In this document: piece by piece, positions 18,304 through 26,924 of the stretch
How positions within the stretch are numbered: the stretch's first letter is position 1
Layout of the letters: every line of letters starts with the position of its first letter
Assembly (NCBI GenBank): GCA_024402695.1
Contig: JAKSTG010000019.1
Coordinates: forward strand, 1-56,267
DNA length: 56,267 nucleotides
Origin: Treponema sp.
GTDB taxonomy: Bacteria; Spirochaetota; Spirochaetia; Treponematales; Treponemataceae
Reading direction: 5' to 3'
Notes under the pieces: generated by a model
Told to the model about the DNA's origin: nothing
Databases searched by the model: none
What the model saw: only the letters and a program-made list of their open reading frames with translations
Position numbers and translations under genes: made by a program

Positions 18304-18672
18304 CTATAAATTATTTACTAAGCGTCTAATTTGAACTTTAGGGGTTCCAAAATTTATTAATAAACCTAATCTCTTATTAGTTGCCTTTAAGTAATTTATC
18401 AATTGAGCTTCTTGTATTTCAGCTAATTGTTTGATTGATTTTATTTCAACGATAACATCATCTTCAACGCATAGATCAGCATAGTAATCACCTACGTTCT
18501 CATTTTTATAAAAAACAGATATTTTTTTCTGCTGTTCAACTTTTAGATCTTTAATTCTTAATTCTTTAGCCAATGCATTTTCATAAACTTTTTCTAGGAA
18601 ACCACATCCCAAAGTATTAGAAACCTCAAATGCTGAACCGATTATTTGTTCCGTAACTTTATTAACATCCAT
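18304..18672 (-). CDS. GxxExxY family protein (PD-(D/E)XK-like nuclease fold)
   Basis: The 122-residue protein carries the family-naming signature G24-x-x-E27-x-x-Y30 in CGFLEKVYENALAKEL, and a nuclease-like core with D66 (YYADLCVED) and E76-I-K78 (VIVEIKS). This pattern is that of the GxxExxY family (PDDEXK_3), whose function is not established. The gene sits alone on the minus strand between mutL and queA, with imperfect inverted repeats of AGAT/ACACGG type on both sides. Such repeats often accompany these genes in many phyla, which hints at a mobile or repeat-associated cassette. Codon choice is more AT-rich than in its neighbours. Confidence 0.88.
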   Translation of the reverse strand: MDVNKVTEQIIGSAFEVSNTLGCGFLEKVYENALAKELRIKDLKVEQQKKISVFYKNENVGDYYADLCVEDDVIVEIKSIKQLAEIQEAQLINYLKATNKRLGLLINFGTPKVQIRRLVNNL

Positions 18673-18713
18673 GTTAATAAAGTAATAATAAATTAAGAAA
18701 AACCAAAGAAAAA

Positions 18714-18741
18714 ATCTGCGTAAATCTGTGTTTATCTGCGG
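18714..18741. repeat. right inverted repeat of the GxxExxY cassette
   Basis: This is the opposing copy of the 18274-18300 element, containing TCTGCGTAAATCTGTGT and ending TTATCTGCGG immediately before the queA stop codon. The two copies share CGCAGATAAACAC-type subrepeats in opposite orientation. Confidence 0.7.
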
Positions 18742-18742
18742 T

Positions 18743-19783
18743 TTACTTTATAAGCATACAGTCGCCATAGCTGAAGAATCTGTATCTTTCTTCTACAGCT
18801 TTTTTATAGGCATTCAGAATATTGTCTTTTCCTGCGAAAGCCGAAACCAGCATAATCAAAGTACTTTCCGGTGTGTGGAAGTTTGTAAACATCTGGTCTA
18901 CTGTCTTAAAGCGGTAACCAGGATACATGAAAATATGAGTACTTGAAGTTCCTGCATTTACAGTACCGTCTTCATTGGAAGCAGATTCCAGGGTACGAAC
19001 AGAAGTGGTTCCAACTGCAAGGATTTTTCTTCCATCCTTTTTTGCCTGATTGATTTTATCTGCAACAGACTGAGGAACTGTATAAGCTTCCTCATGCATT
19101 TTATGATTTTCAATTTTGTCTTCACGAACAGGAAGAAAAGTTCCAAGTCCAACATGAAGAGTAACGAAATCTCTTTCGATTCCTTTTGCACTTAAACGAC
19201 CAAGCATTTCATCTGTAAAATGAAGACCTGCTGTTGGACATGCGGCACTTCCTGTTTCTTTTGCATAAACATTCTGATAACGTTCAGAGTCTGAATCAGT
19301 ATCTTCACGTTTAATGTAAGGAGGAAGAGGAATATGTCCGTTATGTTCAAACCATTCTTCAGTAATCACAAAGTCAAACTGAATGGCACGGAACTCTGTC
19401 CCCGCATTTCCAGGAACATCAACAATTGTCCCGATTGTTCCGTCAGGAAATTTATAGCGCATGCCAGGCTTCTGTTTTTTTGCATTGAAAACCATTGTAT
19501 TCCAGGTACGGCATTCTTTATCGATTGAATTCAAAAACATGAATTCAACTTCACGTCCTGTAGTTTCTTTGATTCCATAACAACGGGCGCGGCGAACTTT
19601 TGAGTTATTAAAAATCATGAGAGTCCCGTCATCTATAAGATCAGGAAGATCATCCATCATATGATGTTCAACAAGACCTGAAGTACGGCCAAGCATCATA
19701 AGTTTATCCTGCCCACGCACTCCGCTTGGATGCTGTGCAATAAGTTCTTCAGGAAGATCGAAATAAAAATCAGAAGTAAGCAT
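18743..19783 (-). CDS. queA: S-adenosylmethionine:tRNA ribosyltransferase-isomerase
   Basis: QueA transfers and rearranges the ribosyl part of S-adenosylmethionine onto 7-aminomethyl-7-deazaguanine in tRNA, the penultimate step of queuosine synthesis. The 346-residue product shows the usual landmarks: DFYFDLPEELIAQHP at the start, FNNSKVRRARCYG, YQNVYAKETGSAACPTAGLHF, HVGLGTFLPVREDKIENHKMHEE, and the ending NFHTPESTLIMLVSAFAG. An AAGGA ribosome site precedes the ATG. It follows ruvB by 14 bases, as part of a leftward ruvA-ruvB-queA group. Confidence 0.97.
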   Translation of the reverse strand: MLTSDFYFDLPEELIAQHPSGVRGQDKLMMLGRTSGLVEHHMMDDLPDLIDDGTLMIFNNSKVRRARCYGIKETTGREVEFMFLNSIDKECRTWNTMVFNAKKQKPGMRYKFPDGTIGTIVDVPGNAGTEFRAIQFDFVITEEWFEHNGHIPLPPYIKREDTDSDSERYQNVYAKETGSAACPTAGLHFTDEMLGRLSAKGIERDFVTLHVGLGTFLPVREDKIENHKMHEEAYTVPQSVADKINQAKKDGRKILAVGTTSVRTLESASNEDGTVNAGTSSTHIFMYPGYRFKTVDQMFTNFHTPESTLIMLVSAFAGKDNILNAYKKAVEERYRFFSYGDCMLIK

Positions 19784-19797
19784 ATAATTTCCTTAAA

Positions 19798-20832
19798 TTA
19801 AAAAAGTGAGTTCTGTCCGTTTGTAGAATTTCCACCGGCAGGAAGCCCAAGATGTTCGTAAGCTTTTGGAGTTACGATTCTTCCTCTTGGAGTGCGTTGA
19901 ATAAGTCCGCACTGAATAAGATATGGTTCATAATAATCTTCAAGAGTATCAAGACTTTCACCAATGGAAATTGCCAGAGTTTCAGCTCCAACTGGTCCAC
20001 CACCAAAATTATTTATGATACTGAGAAGAATTTCACGGTCATATTTTTCAAGGCCAAGTTCATCAATTCCAAGGCGCTTTAATCCGGCCCGTGTAATTTC
20101 AATGGTGATTGTGTCACGTCCCGAAACTTCAGTAAAGTCGCGCATACGGCGAAGCACTCGATTTGCAACACGAGGAGTTCCGCGGGAACACTGAGCCATA
20201 AGCAAGGCCGCATCATCATCAATCTTTACATTAAGAATTCCGGCACTTCGTTTAATGATTGAAGCCAGTTCTTCCTGAGTATAAAAATTAAAACGAGGAA
20301 TAATACCGAAACGAGAAATCAAAGGAGATGAAACGGAACCTGCTTTTGTTGTTGCTCCGACAAGAGTAAATTTCGGAATAGGAATACGAACAGTACGGGC
20401 TGCGGCGCCCTGGCCGATAATCCAGTCCAGTTCATAATCTTCCATGGCGATGTAAAGCATTTCTTCAAGAGCAGGTTTCAAACGATGAATTTCATCGATA
20501 AAGAAAACTGTTCTTGGAGTAATGGTAGAAAGGATTCCCGCAAGGTCCTTCGGCTTATCAAGTGCCGGTGCGGAAGTTACTTTAAAATCCACACCAAGTT
20601 CATTTGCTGTAATCTGGGCAAGAGTTGTTTTCCCAAGCCCCGGTGGTCCAATAAGCAGAAGGTGATCCAAAGCTTCTTCACGGTCACGAGCTGCTTTAAT
20701 AAAAACAGAAAGATTGTCCTTTATTTCTTTCTGACCAAGAAATTCGGAAAGTCCCTTTGGACGAAGATTGTTATCATTATCATCTGCAAAACCTGCAGAA
20801 TCAGCTCTTACAATATTAAAATCATCACTCAT
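19798..20832 (-). CDS. ruvB: Holliday junction branch migration helicase RuvB
   Basis: The 344-residue AAA+ ATPase drives branch migration of Holliday junctions together with RuvA. It opens with the [19 protein letters not shown] segment, has Walker [10 protein letters not shown] (about residues 63-71), Walker [10 protein letters not shown], sensor region [19 protein letters not shown], and a C-terminal winged helix ending [17 protein letters not shown]. It is 26 bases downstream of ruvA. RuvC is not in the window. Confidence 0.97.
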   Translation of the reverse strand: MSDDFNIVRADSAGFADDNDNNLRPKGLSEFLGQKEIKDNLSVFIKAARDREEALDHLLLIGPPGLGKTTLAQITANELGVDFKVTSAPALDKPKDLAGILSTITPRTVFFIDEIHRLKPALEEMLYIAMEDYELDWIIGQGAAARTVRIPIPKFTLVGATTKAGSVSSPLISRFGIIPRFNFYTQEELASIIKRSAGILNVKIDDDAALLMAQCSRGTPRVANRVLRRMRDFTEVSGRDTITIEITRAGLKRLGIDELGLEKYDREILLSIINNFGGGPVGAETLAISIGESLDTLEDYYEPYLIQCGLIQRTPRGRIVTPKAYEHLGLPAGGNSTNGQNSLF

Positions 20833-20858
20833 TTTTCTGACTCTTTACTTTTGATTTT

Positions 20859-21473
20859 TTATGCAAGTTCCACAAGGACTTTTCTGAACAGGTAATCTTC
20901 CCTGTCTTTCTGGCTTTTAGAATTGAAGGCATCATCGTTTTTCAGTTCATCAACCAGTTTAGCTACAACCATTTCAACCTGTTTCTTTTCATATCCCATT
21001 GATGAAAGGGAAACAATCAGGTCGCTGTAAGGAGTTGGAGCGGCAACCCGAACAACAGTTTCGTTCTGATTCATAGAAAGTTTGCCTTTCAAGGCCAGCA
21101 TCATTTTACCTGCAGTCTTTTTACCTACTCCAGGGATTTTTTCAAGCATTTCAAGATCGCCGCGTTCAAGAACATCTGATAGACGGCCGGAGCTTACAGA
21201 ACTCATTATTTTTACAGCCCCTTTTGGTCCCACTCCGTCTACTTTAAGAAGATCTAAAAACAGACTTCGTTCCTCTGCATTTGCAAATCCGTATAAATCC
21301 ATAACCTTGTCGGTGTGGTTCATCCATGTAAAAACTTTTGCTTCATCCCCTACATGTCCCACCATATCAAGATTTGAATCCGGCATGCAGATATCCCATT
21401 CAATGCCATTTGTTTCTATAAAAATCTGTTTCGGAAATTTACCGGTTATGACGCCACGAATCGAATTGAACAT
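20859..21473 (-). CDS. ruvA: Holliday junction DNA-binding protein RuvA
   Basis: RuvA binds four-way junctions and loads RuvB. The 204-residue product begins MFNSIRGVITGK (OB-fold domain), has two helix-hairpin-helix units (LLKVDGVGPKGAVKIM and LEKIPGVGKKTAGKMM), and ends with the RuvB-binding domain. I start it at 21473, as family members begin there; an in-frame ATG at 21551 would overlap the divergent gene and add an unmatched segment. There is no good Shine-Dalgarno sequence, and a TATAAT lies six bases upstream, so this may be a leaderless mRNA. Confidence 0.95.
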   Translation of the reverse strand: MFNSIRGVITGKFPKQIFIETNGIEWDICMPDSNLDMVGHVGDEAKVFTWMNHTDKVMDLYGFANAEERSLFLDLLKVDGVGPKGAVKIMSSVSSGRLSDVLERGDLEMLEKIPGVGKKTAGKMMLALKGKLSMNQNETVVRVAAPTPYSDLIVSLSSMGYEKKQVEMVVAKLVDELKNDDAFNSKSQKDREDYLFRKVLVELA

Positions 21474-21479
21474 ACTTCT

Positions 21480-21485
21480 ATTATA
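21480..21485 (-). promoter_or_regulatory. candidate ruvA -10 box, leaderless arrangement
   Basis: On the minus strand a perfect TATAAT (21485-21480) sits six bases before the ruvA ATG. The -35 region is weak (TTCATT at about 17 bases spacing). Confidence 0.45.
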
Positions 21486-21533
21486 CTGACCTTTGTGTAT
21501 TAAATGAACTGATTTTATGTTAAAATCACCCTT

Positions 21534-23252
21534 ATGAAGAACGGAAAACAACTAAAAAAATTATTTCTTGCAGGTTTGATTTTAAGTATTCTCTCAACTC
21601 CTGTCTTTTCGCAGGAAGCCTTGAAATCAGCTGAAGAAAATTACTATGACATGCTCTTTCTTTCGGGAATTACCGAAAGAAACTATCTTTCATACAGAAC
21701 TTTAAGCGACAGTGTCTGGAATTTTATTGACGATGAAGCAGATCATCCATGGAAGGAAAATGCCTTCAGAAAAAACATTTCTCTTTTTGGTGACCTTTCA
21801 TGTCAGGTATATGGACCAGAATGGTACAACTCCTACAATACTTGGGCTCCATGTGGCGCTTATGATTTAGGTATGTGGCAGGGACGCGGTTACAACACAA
21901 GCCTTACAGGTGGTGCCCGCCTTGAAGGATACGGTCTTTCTTTAACCATCAAACCTCAGTTGAGTTATGCCCAGAACCTTCCGTTTGAATATCTAAGACC
22001 AACCGGTTTTAATGCTTCAGAATACAAGGGAAAAGCAAAAGAATACGGTTACATTTACGGGGACGGCTGTGATGCAGTTCAGCGTTTCGGGGACAATAAC
22101 TTCTGGACCTTCGACTGGGGCGACACAGAAATCCGTTATTCCTGGAAAAGTCTTACAGTGGGCTTTGGATGGCAGCCAATCTGGCTCGGTCCAAACTATG
22201 TACACCCCCTTCTCTCTTCCAACAACGCAGCTACTTATCCAAAAATCGACCTGGGTTTAACAAAACAGGAAGTTGTAGTACCATGGCTCAACTGGAACCT
22301 TGGGTTTGTTGAAGGCAGAATCTGGACAGGTTACCTTACAGAAAGTGATTATTTTGACAATCTTGATTATAACGATCACAGACTTATCCACGGACTTTCC
22401 ATGAGTTACAGTCCTTCTTTCATGAAAGGCTTTACAATTAACGCAAACAGAATCTGTATTGTACATGCATCCTGGGAAAACATGGGCTATATAATTCCTG
22501 CCTACGACAACACTCATATCGGAGCACATGATCTTTCCGGCGAAGACCAGAAAATGTCTATAACTGCAGACTGGGCATTTCCACAGGTAGGATTTGAAAT
22601 CTATGGAGAAATAGGAATTGATGATTTCCTTCCAAGTGGAGACAGCATTATTCAGGGATATCTTAGATGGCCATTCCATACTGCAAGTTATACAGTTGGA
22701 GCAAAAAAAGTTTTTAAACACAAGAATCATCCAGAACTGAAAAGTATCCTGATTTTTGAATGGAACAATACAGAACCTAGCCAGGATTATCAAATGTGGG
22801 CCTTCTACAACTTCGGTTTCCACGGTCAGCTCAAACAAGGATACACTAACCGTGGCCAGTGGCTCGGAAGCGGTTACGGTTACGGCGGAAACAGCCAGCA
22901 TCTGGAATACAGACTTTATTATCCCAAAGGATCTACAACCATTACTTTAGGACGAAACAATCCAGATAACTCCTATGTATTCGGACAGACCGTAAATACT
23001 AAAGCCCAGGAAAACGGAAGCTACTCTACCGCTTACCGATGGCTTTCAGCTTTTAAGGCTAATGCTTATGTAGGTGTTGATACTTCATACTATGTAAATT
23101 CCAACTTTATAATTGGAGGCGGAATTCTTTACGACCTCATCATTAACAATACATACGAACCTGAAAAAAATGAAAGCGGATTATACCGAATAAATACACT
23201 CGATCACAACTTTCAACTGCGCTTTACAGCCAAGTACATAATCGGAGACTAA
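21534..23252 (+). CDS. Wzi-like outer-membrane beta-barrel protein, copy 1
   Basis: The 572-residue protein starts with a signal peptide (KKLFLAGLILSILSTPVFSQ). The rest has the alternating aromatic pattern of a large beta barrel and ends in a strand, ALKYIIG-like (FTAKYIIGD). Segments such as WQGRGYNTSLTGGARLEGYG, FGWQPIWLGPNYVHPLLSSN and YTNRGQWLGSGYGYGGNSQH resemble capsule-assembly Wzi proteins (PF14052), lectin-like barrels that hold surface polysaccharide. The family call is by pattern and should be checked. A second copy follows two bases after its stop. It lies next to glycosyltransferases, consistent with a surface-glycan role. Confidence 0.7.
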   Translation: MKNGKQLKKLFLAGLILSILSTPVFSQEALKSAEENYYDMLFLSGITERNYLSYRTLSDSVWNFIDDEADHPWKENAFRKNISLFGDLSCQVYGPEWYNSYNTWAPCGAYDLGMWQGRGYNTSLTGGARLEGYGLSLTIKPQLSYAQNLPFEYLRPTGFNASEYKGKAKEYGYIYGDGCDAVQRFGDNNFWTFDWGDTEIRYSWKSLTVGFGWQPIWLGPNYVHPLLSSNNAATYPKIDLGLTKQEVVVPWLNWNLGFVEGRIWTGYLTESDYFDNLDYNDHRLIHGLSMSYSPSFMKGFTINANRICIVHASWENMGYIIPAYDNTHIGAHDLSGEDQKMSITADWAFPQVGFEIYGEIGIDDFLPSGDSIIQGYLRWPFHTASYTVGAKKVFKHKNHPELKSILIFEWNNTEPSQDYQMWAFYNFGFHGQLKQGYTNRGQWLGSGYGYGGNSQHLEYRLYYPKGSTTITLGRNNPDNSYVFGQTVNTKAQENGSYSTAYRWLSAFKANAYVGVDTSYYVNSNFIIGGGILYDLIINNTYEPEKNESGLYRINTLDHNFQLRFTAKYIIGD

Positions 23253-23254
23253 TA

Positions 23255-24904
23255 ATGAAAAAAGTTTTTCTGACTTGTTTTTTTCTTTTCATAACAATGG
23301 CCTTATTCTCACAGGTTAGCCTTACCTCGATTGAGGAAGATTATTTCAATTTTCTTCAGCTTAAAGGAGAACTTGTAAAACCTACATTAGGCTACAAAAC
23401 TTTAAGCGACAACAAATGGGACTTATCGGGCCTCGAAGAAAATGAAGAACACATCTGGAAAAACAACAATCTGGGAACTGTTAAAAATCTTTTGAACTCA
23501 AAAGTCCAGATGAAAATATATGGACCTGAATGGTTCAACTCTGTAAACACAACTTCCCCTTTTGGTCAGAATGACGGAGCCTTATGGCAGGGACGCGGTT
23601 ACAACACAAGTCTTACAGGCGGCCTCCGTCTGGAATCCTACGGATTTGAACTTACTTTTAAACCACAGATTACATTTAATCAGAACCTTTCATTCGAAAT
23701 TCTTCCAAGTGCATATGAAAATAAATTCGGATATTTTTCAGGTTATGGAAATGGAATTGGAATTGACAAACCTCAAAGATTCGGAGATTCCTCCTTCTGG
23801 GCTTATGACTTGGGAGACTCAGAAATACGTTTTAGCTGGCACAACTTTACTCTTGGTTTTGGAACTCAGACAATTTGGCTTGGTCCTGCATACAAAAACC
23901 CTATGTTACATTCCAACAATGCCCCATCTTATCCTAAGTTTGACTTAGGCATTAGAAAACAAAAAATCGAAATCCCGGGAATACATTGGAATGCAGGATT
24001 ATTGGAAAGCAGAATATGGATTGGTCAGTTACAAGAATCAGATTATTTCGATTCAATTCCAGAAAACAACAAAAGAATGATTGCTGGATTTACTGCAAGC
24101 TTCGCTCCTAGTTTTATTCCTGGTTTCACATTAGGTGTTAACAAGATTTGTGTTGCCCAATGGACAAAAGAATCATGGAAATACCTTAACCCATTTTTTG
24201 ATGAAAATAGTATAGGAGAAGGGAAAGACAAAGGTGAAGATCAAAAAATGAGTGTGACCGTAGATTGGTTTTTTCCACAGGTTGGATTCGAACTATTCGG
24301 CGAAGGAGCTTGGGATGATTATACATCAAGCATTATATCAAACCCATTCCATACATTTACATATTCTTTAGGTTTTAAACAAATTCTCAATATTCTTCCT
24401 AAAAGTAAACTTAATTTCGAATTAATTTGCGAAATAAACAACTTAGAAATGAGTCAAGACTTCCAATTACAATGGGCTTACTTAGGTTTATATACTCATG
24501 GAGGAATAAGTCAAGGATATACAAACAAAGGGCAAACTTTAGGGAACGGTACTTCCATAGGAGGTAACAGTCAATATGTCTCATTAAATATTTATCATCC
24601 AAAATATGTTTTTACCGCTTTTTTCCATCGTTTTTGTCCTGACATAAACTATGTACTTTCAAAAGCAGTATATTTTGATGCATCTCATGCCGCTTCTGAT
24701 AAAGGGGTAAATTCCATATCAAAAGATTGGTATTCAAATTACGAGACTTTCATTGGAGGAGGTGCTGAACTCTCCTATTTTATAACTCCATACCTCAATT
24801 TGAGCAGTGGATTTTCTTGTTTATATATAAATAAACCTTTATATAAAAGTGATGAAAGTTCATGCAATTTTAATATATCCACTAAAATAAAAATAATTTT
24901 TTAA
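23255..24904 (+). CDS. Wzi-like outer-membrane beta-barrel protein, copy 2
   Basis: The 549-residue protein has a signal peptide (MKKVFLTCFFLFITMALFSQ) and is homologous to the preceding copy along its whole length. Shared landmarks include GYNTSLTGG, IWLGP, PQVGFE, and GYTNKGQTLG..GGNSQ. Near residues 110-120 the two genes are almost identical in DNA as well. From about 24,000 onward its DNA turns clearly more AT-rich, matching the glycosyltransferase block that follows, so the gene may be a recombinant of two sources. It overlaps nothing and converges on the glycosyltransferase at 24945 with no clear terminator between. Function as for copy 1: outer-membrane anchoring of surface glycan, by inference. 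Confidence 0.7.
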   Translation: MKKVFLTCFFLFITMALFSQVSLTSIEEDYFNFLQLKGELVKPTLGYKTLSDNKWDLSGLEENEEHIWKNNNLGTVKNLLNSKVQMKIYGPEWFNSVNTTSPFGQNDGALWQGRGYNTSLTGGLRLESYGFELTFKPQITFNQNLSFEILPSAYENKFGYFSGYGNGIGIDKPQRFGDSSFWAYDLGDSEIRFSWHNFTLGFGTQTIWLGPAYKNPMLHSNNAPSYPKFDLGIRKQKIEIPGIHWNAGLLESRIWIGQLQESDYFDSIPENNKRMIAGFTASFAPSFIPGFTLGVNKICVAQWTKESWKYLNPFFDENSIGEGKDKGEDQKMSVTVDWFFPQVGFELFGEGAWDDYTSSIISNPFHTFTYSLGFKQILNILPKSKLNFELICEINNLEMSQDFQLQWAYLGLYTHGGISQGYTNKGQTLGNGTSIGGNSQYVSLNIYHPKYVFTAFFHRFCPDINYVLSKAVYFDASHAASDKGVNSISKDWYSNYETFIGGGAELSYFITPYLNLSSGFSCLYINKPLYKSDESSCNFNISTKIKIIF

Positions 24905-24944
24905 AATGCTTTTATTTTCAAAATTTATTTTATCTTTTAAAAAC

Positions 24945-26258
24945 TTATTTTCCTTTTTTTCCGATTCTTTCCCTTCGCCACCACAACCAAATTTTTGAAT
25001 CATCAAAAAGGAAGAATTGATTTTCAGGGATTCCCATACAATGAAGTACATTCATTAAATTCATATAAGTCTCATGACCAATAATCTTTCTAAAAATGAA
25101 AAACAAAGAACACAACAGTTTATATTTTTTTATGTAGTTTTCAGGCAGGTCTTGAATTTTTCCTGATCCTCTTGTAACAGATTTATCAAGAAGCTTTTTC
25201 TTTTCAAGAATTTTATAGAACTTAGGATTATTAGAATCAAATGGATTCCCTATATCTTCATAATCATCTTTATGTAAAAGAATTGCTCTATACAAACGAC
25301 GATTTAGTAAAGAAATTGGATTTCCATTTGAAAAATAATTATATGCATATCCATTTTTAATATATTCACAAATTATATCCGAGTTTTCTTTTAAAAATTT
25401 TTTATACTCTTCAAACAAAGGCTTCAAATCTTCATAAAAAACCTCATGCCCATCATTGCCTTGTTCTATTTCATTATTCAATAATTTCACATAATTGAAT
25501 CCAGAATAATGTACAAAAACTAACTTTTCGATTTCTGATTTCTCATTTAATCGTGAAGCTACATAATACTTTCCATCTTGAAGCAGTACTTTTCTTTCAT
25601 CAAAATTCCAAGGAGCCAGATTCATCCCTTTATCACGAAAAACCTTTATCGAATCAAGGCTAAAATATGAAAAAAGAAAATTTCCCCATCCCTGGTCTGT
25701 GAACTGACCAGAAACTGCATCTCTATAACATTTATTTGCTAGGCGATCTTCCCACCAATGAATAAACTTACGTCCATTTTCTGAATTTCTAACCCCAACA
25801 AATCCAAAATTATTCTGTCCATTTACACGAAGTTCATCTTCAATAACATGATAACCAGCTTGTTTTTCTCTTAATTCAAGTAAATGTGGTGTAACCAAAA
25901 AATCATGATTTTCAAATTCCCTATATATAACTTCTGTCTCAGAAAAAAACATAAGATCAGGATCAAAGTAGCAAACATTTTCATAATTATTAAATAAAAA
26001 ATCGAAACAAAATGGTTTTAAATATGTACAAAATTCAGTTACATCATATTTAAATGAATTTTGAATCCATTCCAATTTTTTTATATTAAGAACCGAACGA
26101 CATCTTAATATATCTTCTGCCAATAATTCATTTTCTATTTCATCTGCAATAAAAATATAAAAATCTTCAGATGAATTCTGAAGAAAGCTTTTCTTTAAAA
26201 CTTTAGCTAGTCCTAAATAGTTTTTCGCACATATTGTAAATCCACAGTTTTTTTTCAT
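24945..26258 (-). CDS. glycosyltransferase, GT8-like fold
   Basis: The 437-residue protein opens with FTICAKNYLGLAKVLKKSF, a pattern of GT-A enzymes that begin by displacing a sugar to a partner, and has a KPFCFDFLF..ENVCYFDPDLMFFS stretch with a DPD motif in the DxD position for metal and nucleotide sugar. There are no membrane segments. The family is probably close to GT8 or a related uncharacterised group that adds sugars in cell-surface glycans. It is the second gene of an AT-rich leftward pair, 8 bases after an acyltransferase gene. Base composition is more AT-rich than the housekeeping genes, which suggests acquisition. Confidence 0.75.
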   Translation of the reverse strand: MKKNCGFTICAKNYLGLAKVLKKSFLQNSSEDFYIFIADEIENELLAEDILRCRSVLNIKKLEWIQNSFKYDVTEFCTYLKPFCFDFLFNNYENVCYFDPDLMFFSETEVIYREFENHDFLVTPHLLELREKQAGYHVIEDELRVNGQNNFGFVGVRNSENGRKFIHWWEDRLANKCYRDAVSGQFTDQGWGNFLFSYFSLDSIKVFRDKGMNLAPWNFDERKVLLQDGKYYVASRLNEKSEIEKLVFVHYSGFNYVKLLNNEIEQGNDGHEVFYEDLKPLFEEYKKFLKENSDIICEYIKNGYAYNYFSNGNPISLLNRRLYRAILLHKDDYEDIGNPFDSNNPKFYKILEKKKLLDKSVTRGSGKIQDLPENYIKKYKLLCSLFFIFRKIIGHETYMNLMNVLHCMGIPENQFFLFDDSKIWLWWRRERIGKKGK

Positions 26259-26266
26259 TTTTTCCC

Positions 26267-26890
26267 CTATTCTAATCTTTTGAGTAATTTATCAAGATGT
26301 TCTTCTGTAAGAGGTGAATATATATCACTAATATCTTTTTCTGAAAATGTCTCAAACAATTTAACAATGTCTATATTAAGTAACTTATTTCTGATTATTT
26401 CCTCAAATCGATATTTTATTAATTTAGCAGGATTCCCTCCCATTACAGCGTAAGGTTCAACATCCTTAGTAACTACAGATCCTGCTGCAATAACGGCCCC
26501 TTGTCCTATATGAACTCCACTACAAATAATAGAATTTTCAGCAATCCAAACATCATCATCAATAATTATATTTCCTTTTGTTTTGCCTTCAGCTTCTTCA
26601 TGAAAACATTTAACCTTAAAAGGAAAAATTGAAATAGTATCAATATAATGTTCACCAGATAAAAGAAATTTTGTTCCACATGCTATCGAACAATAATTTC
26701 CTATTTTAAGAAAAACATCTCCAGGTGCGTAATCCACTACATGAAGTTTTCCATACGTTTTTTTACCAACAGACACATGATTAAACTTAAAAAGTGGGCT
26801 ATCATAATCTATTGTTGTTTCATTATGGATATTATTTTCTCGCCATTTTCTATTGCGATACATCTTCTTCAAAAATGAAATAAAAAGCAT
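26267..26890 (-). CDS. hexapeptide-repeat acyltransferase (CatB-like)
   Basis: The 207-residue protein has the left-handed beta-helix repeats typical of O-acetyltransferases: VSVGKKTYGKLHVVDYAPGD, IIDDDVWIAENSIICSGVHI, and GQGAVIAAGSVVTKDVEPYAV, ending with MGGNPAKLIKYRF, which is the CatB/maa-type C-terminal signature. The catalytic His is likely in GEHYIDT. It may acetylate a sugar in the surface glycan made by the adjacent glycosyltransferases. It starts in the AT-rich island and diverges from the glycosyltransferase at 26925 across 34 bases. Confidence 0.88.
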   Translation of the reverse strand: MLFISFLKKMYRNRKWRENNIHNETTIDYDSPLFKFNHVSVGKKTYGKLHVVDYAPGDVFLKIGNYCSIACGTKFLLSGEHYIDTISIFPFKVKCFHEEAEGKTKGNIIIDDDVWIAENSIICSGVHIGQGAVIAAGSVVTKDVEPYAVMGGNPAKLIKYRFEEIIRNKLLNIDIVKLFETFSEKDISDIYSPLTEEHLDKLLKRLE

Positions 26891-26909
26891 TTTATCACCC
26901 TAAAAAATA

Positions 26910-26918
26910 TGTTATTAT
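26910..26918 (+). promoter_or_regulatory. extended -10 promoter, leaderless arrangement
   Basis: TGtTATTAT (26910-26918) is an extended -10 element. Six bases separate it from the ATG at 26925 and no Shine-Dalgarno sequence is present. The same TGtTAT pattern and spacing precede the glycosyltransferase at 43434. Confidence 0.45.
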
Positions 26919-26924
26919 TCTCTT

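Noticed and set aside
22257..22901. Open frame of 214 residues on the minus strand within the first Wzi-like gene
   Set aside because: The coding strand clearly encodes a full beta-barrel protein with signal peptide; the reverse frame has no recognisable domain and starts without a ribosome site.
24905..24944. AT-rich gap between convergent genes considered as a terminator
   Set aside because: No stem of useful length is visible; only runs of A and T.
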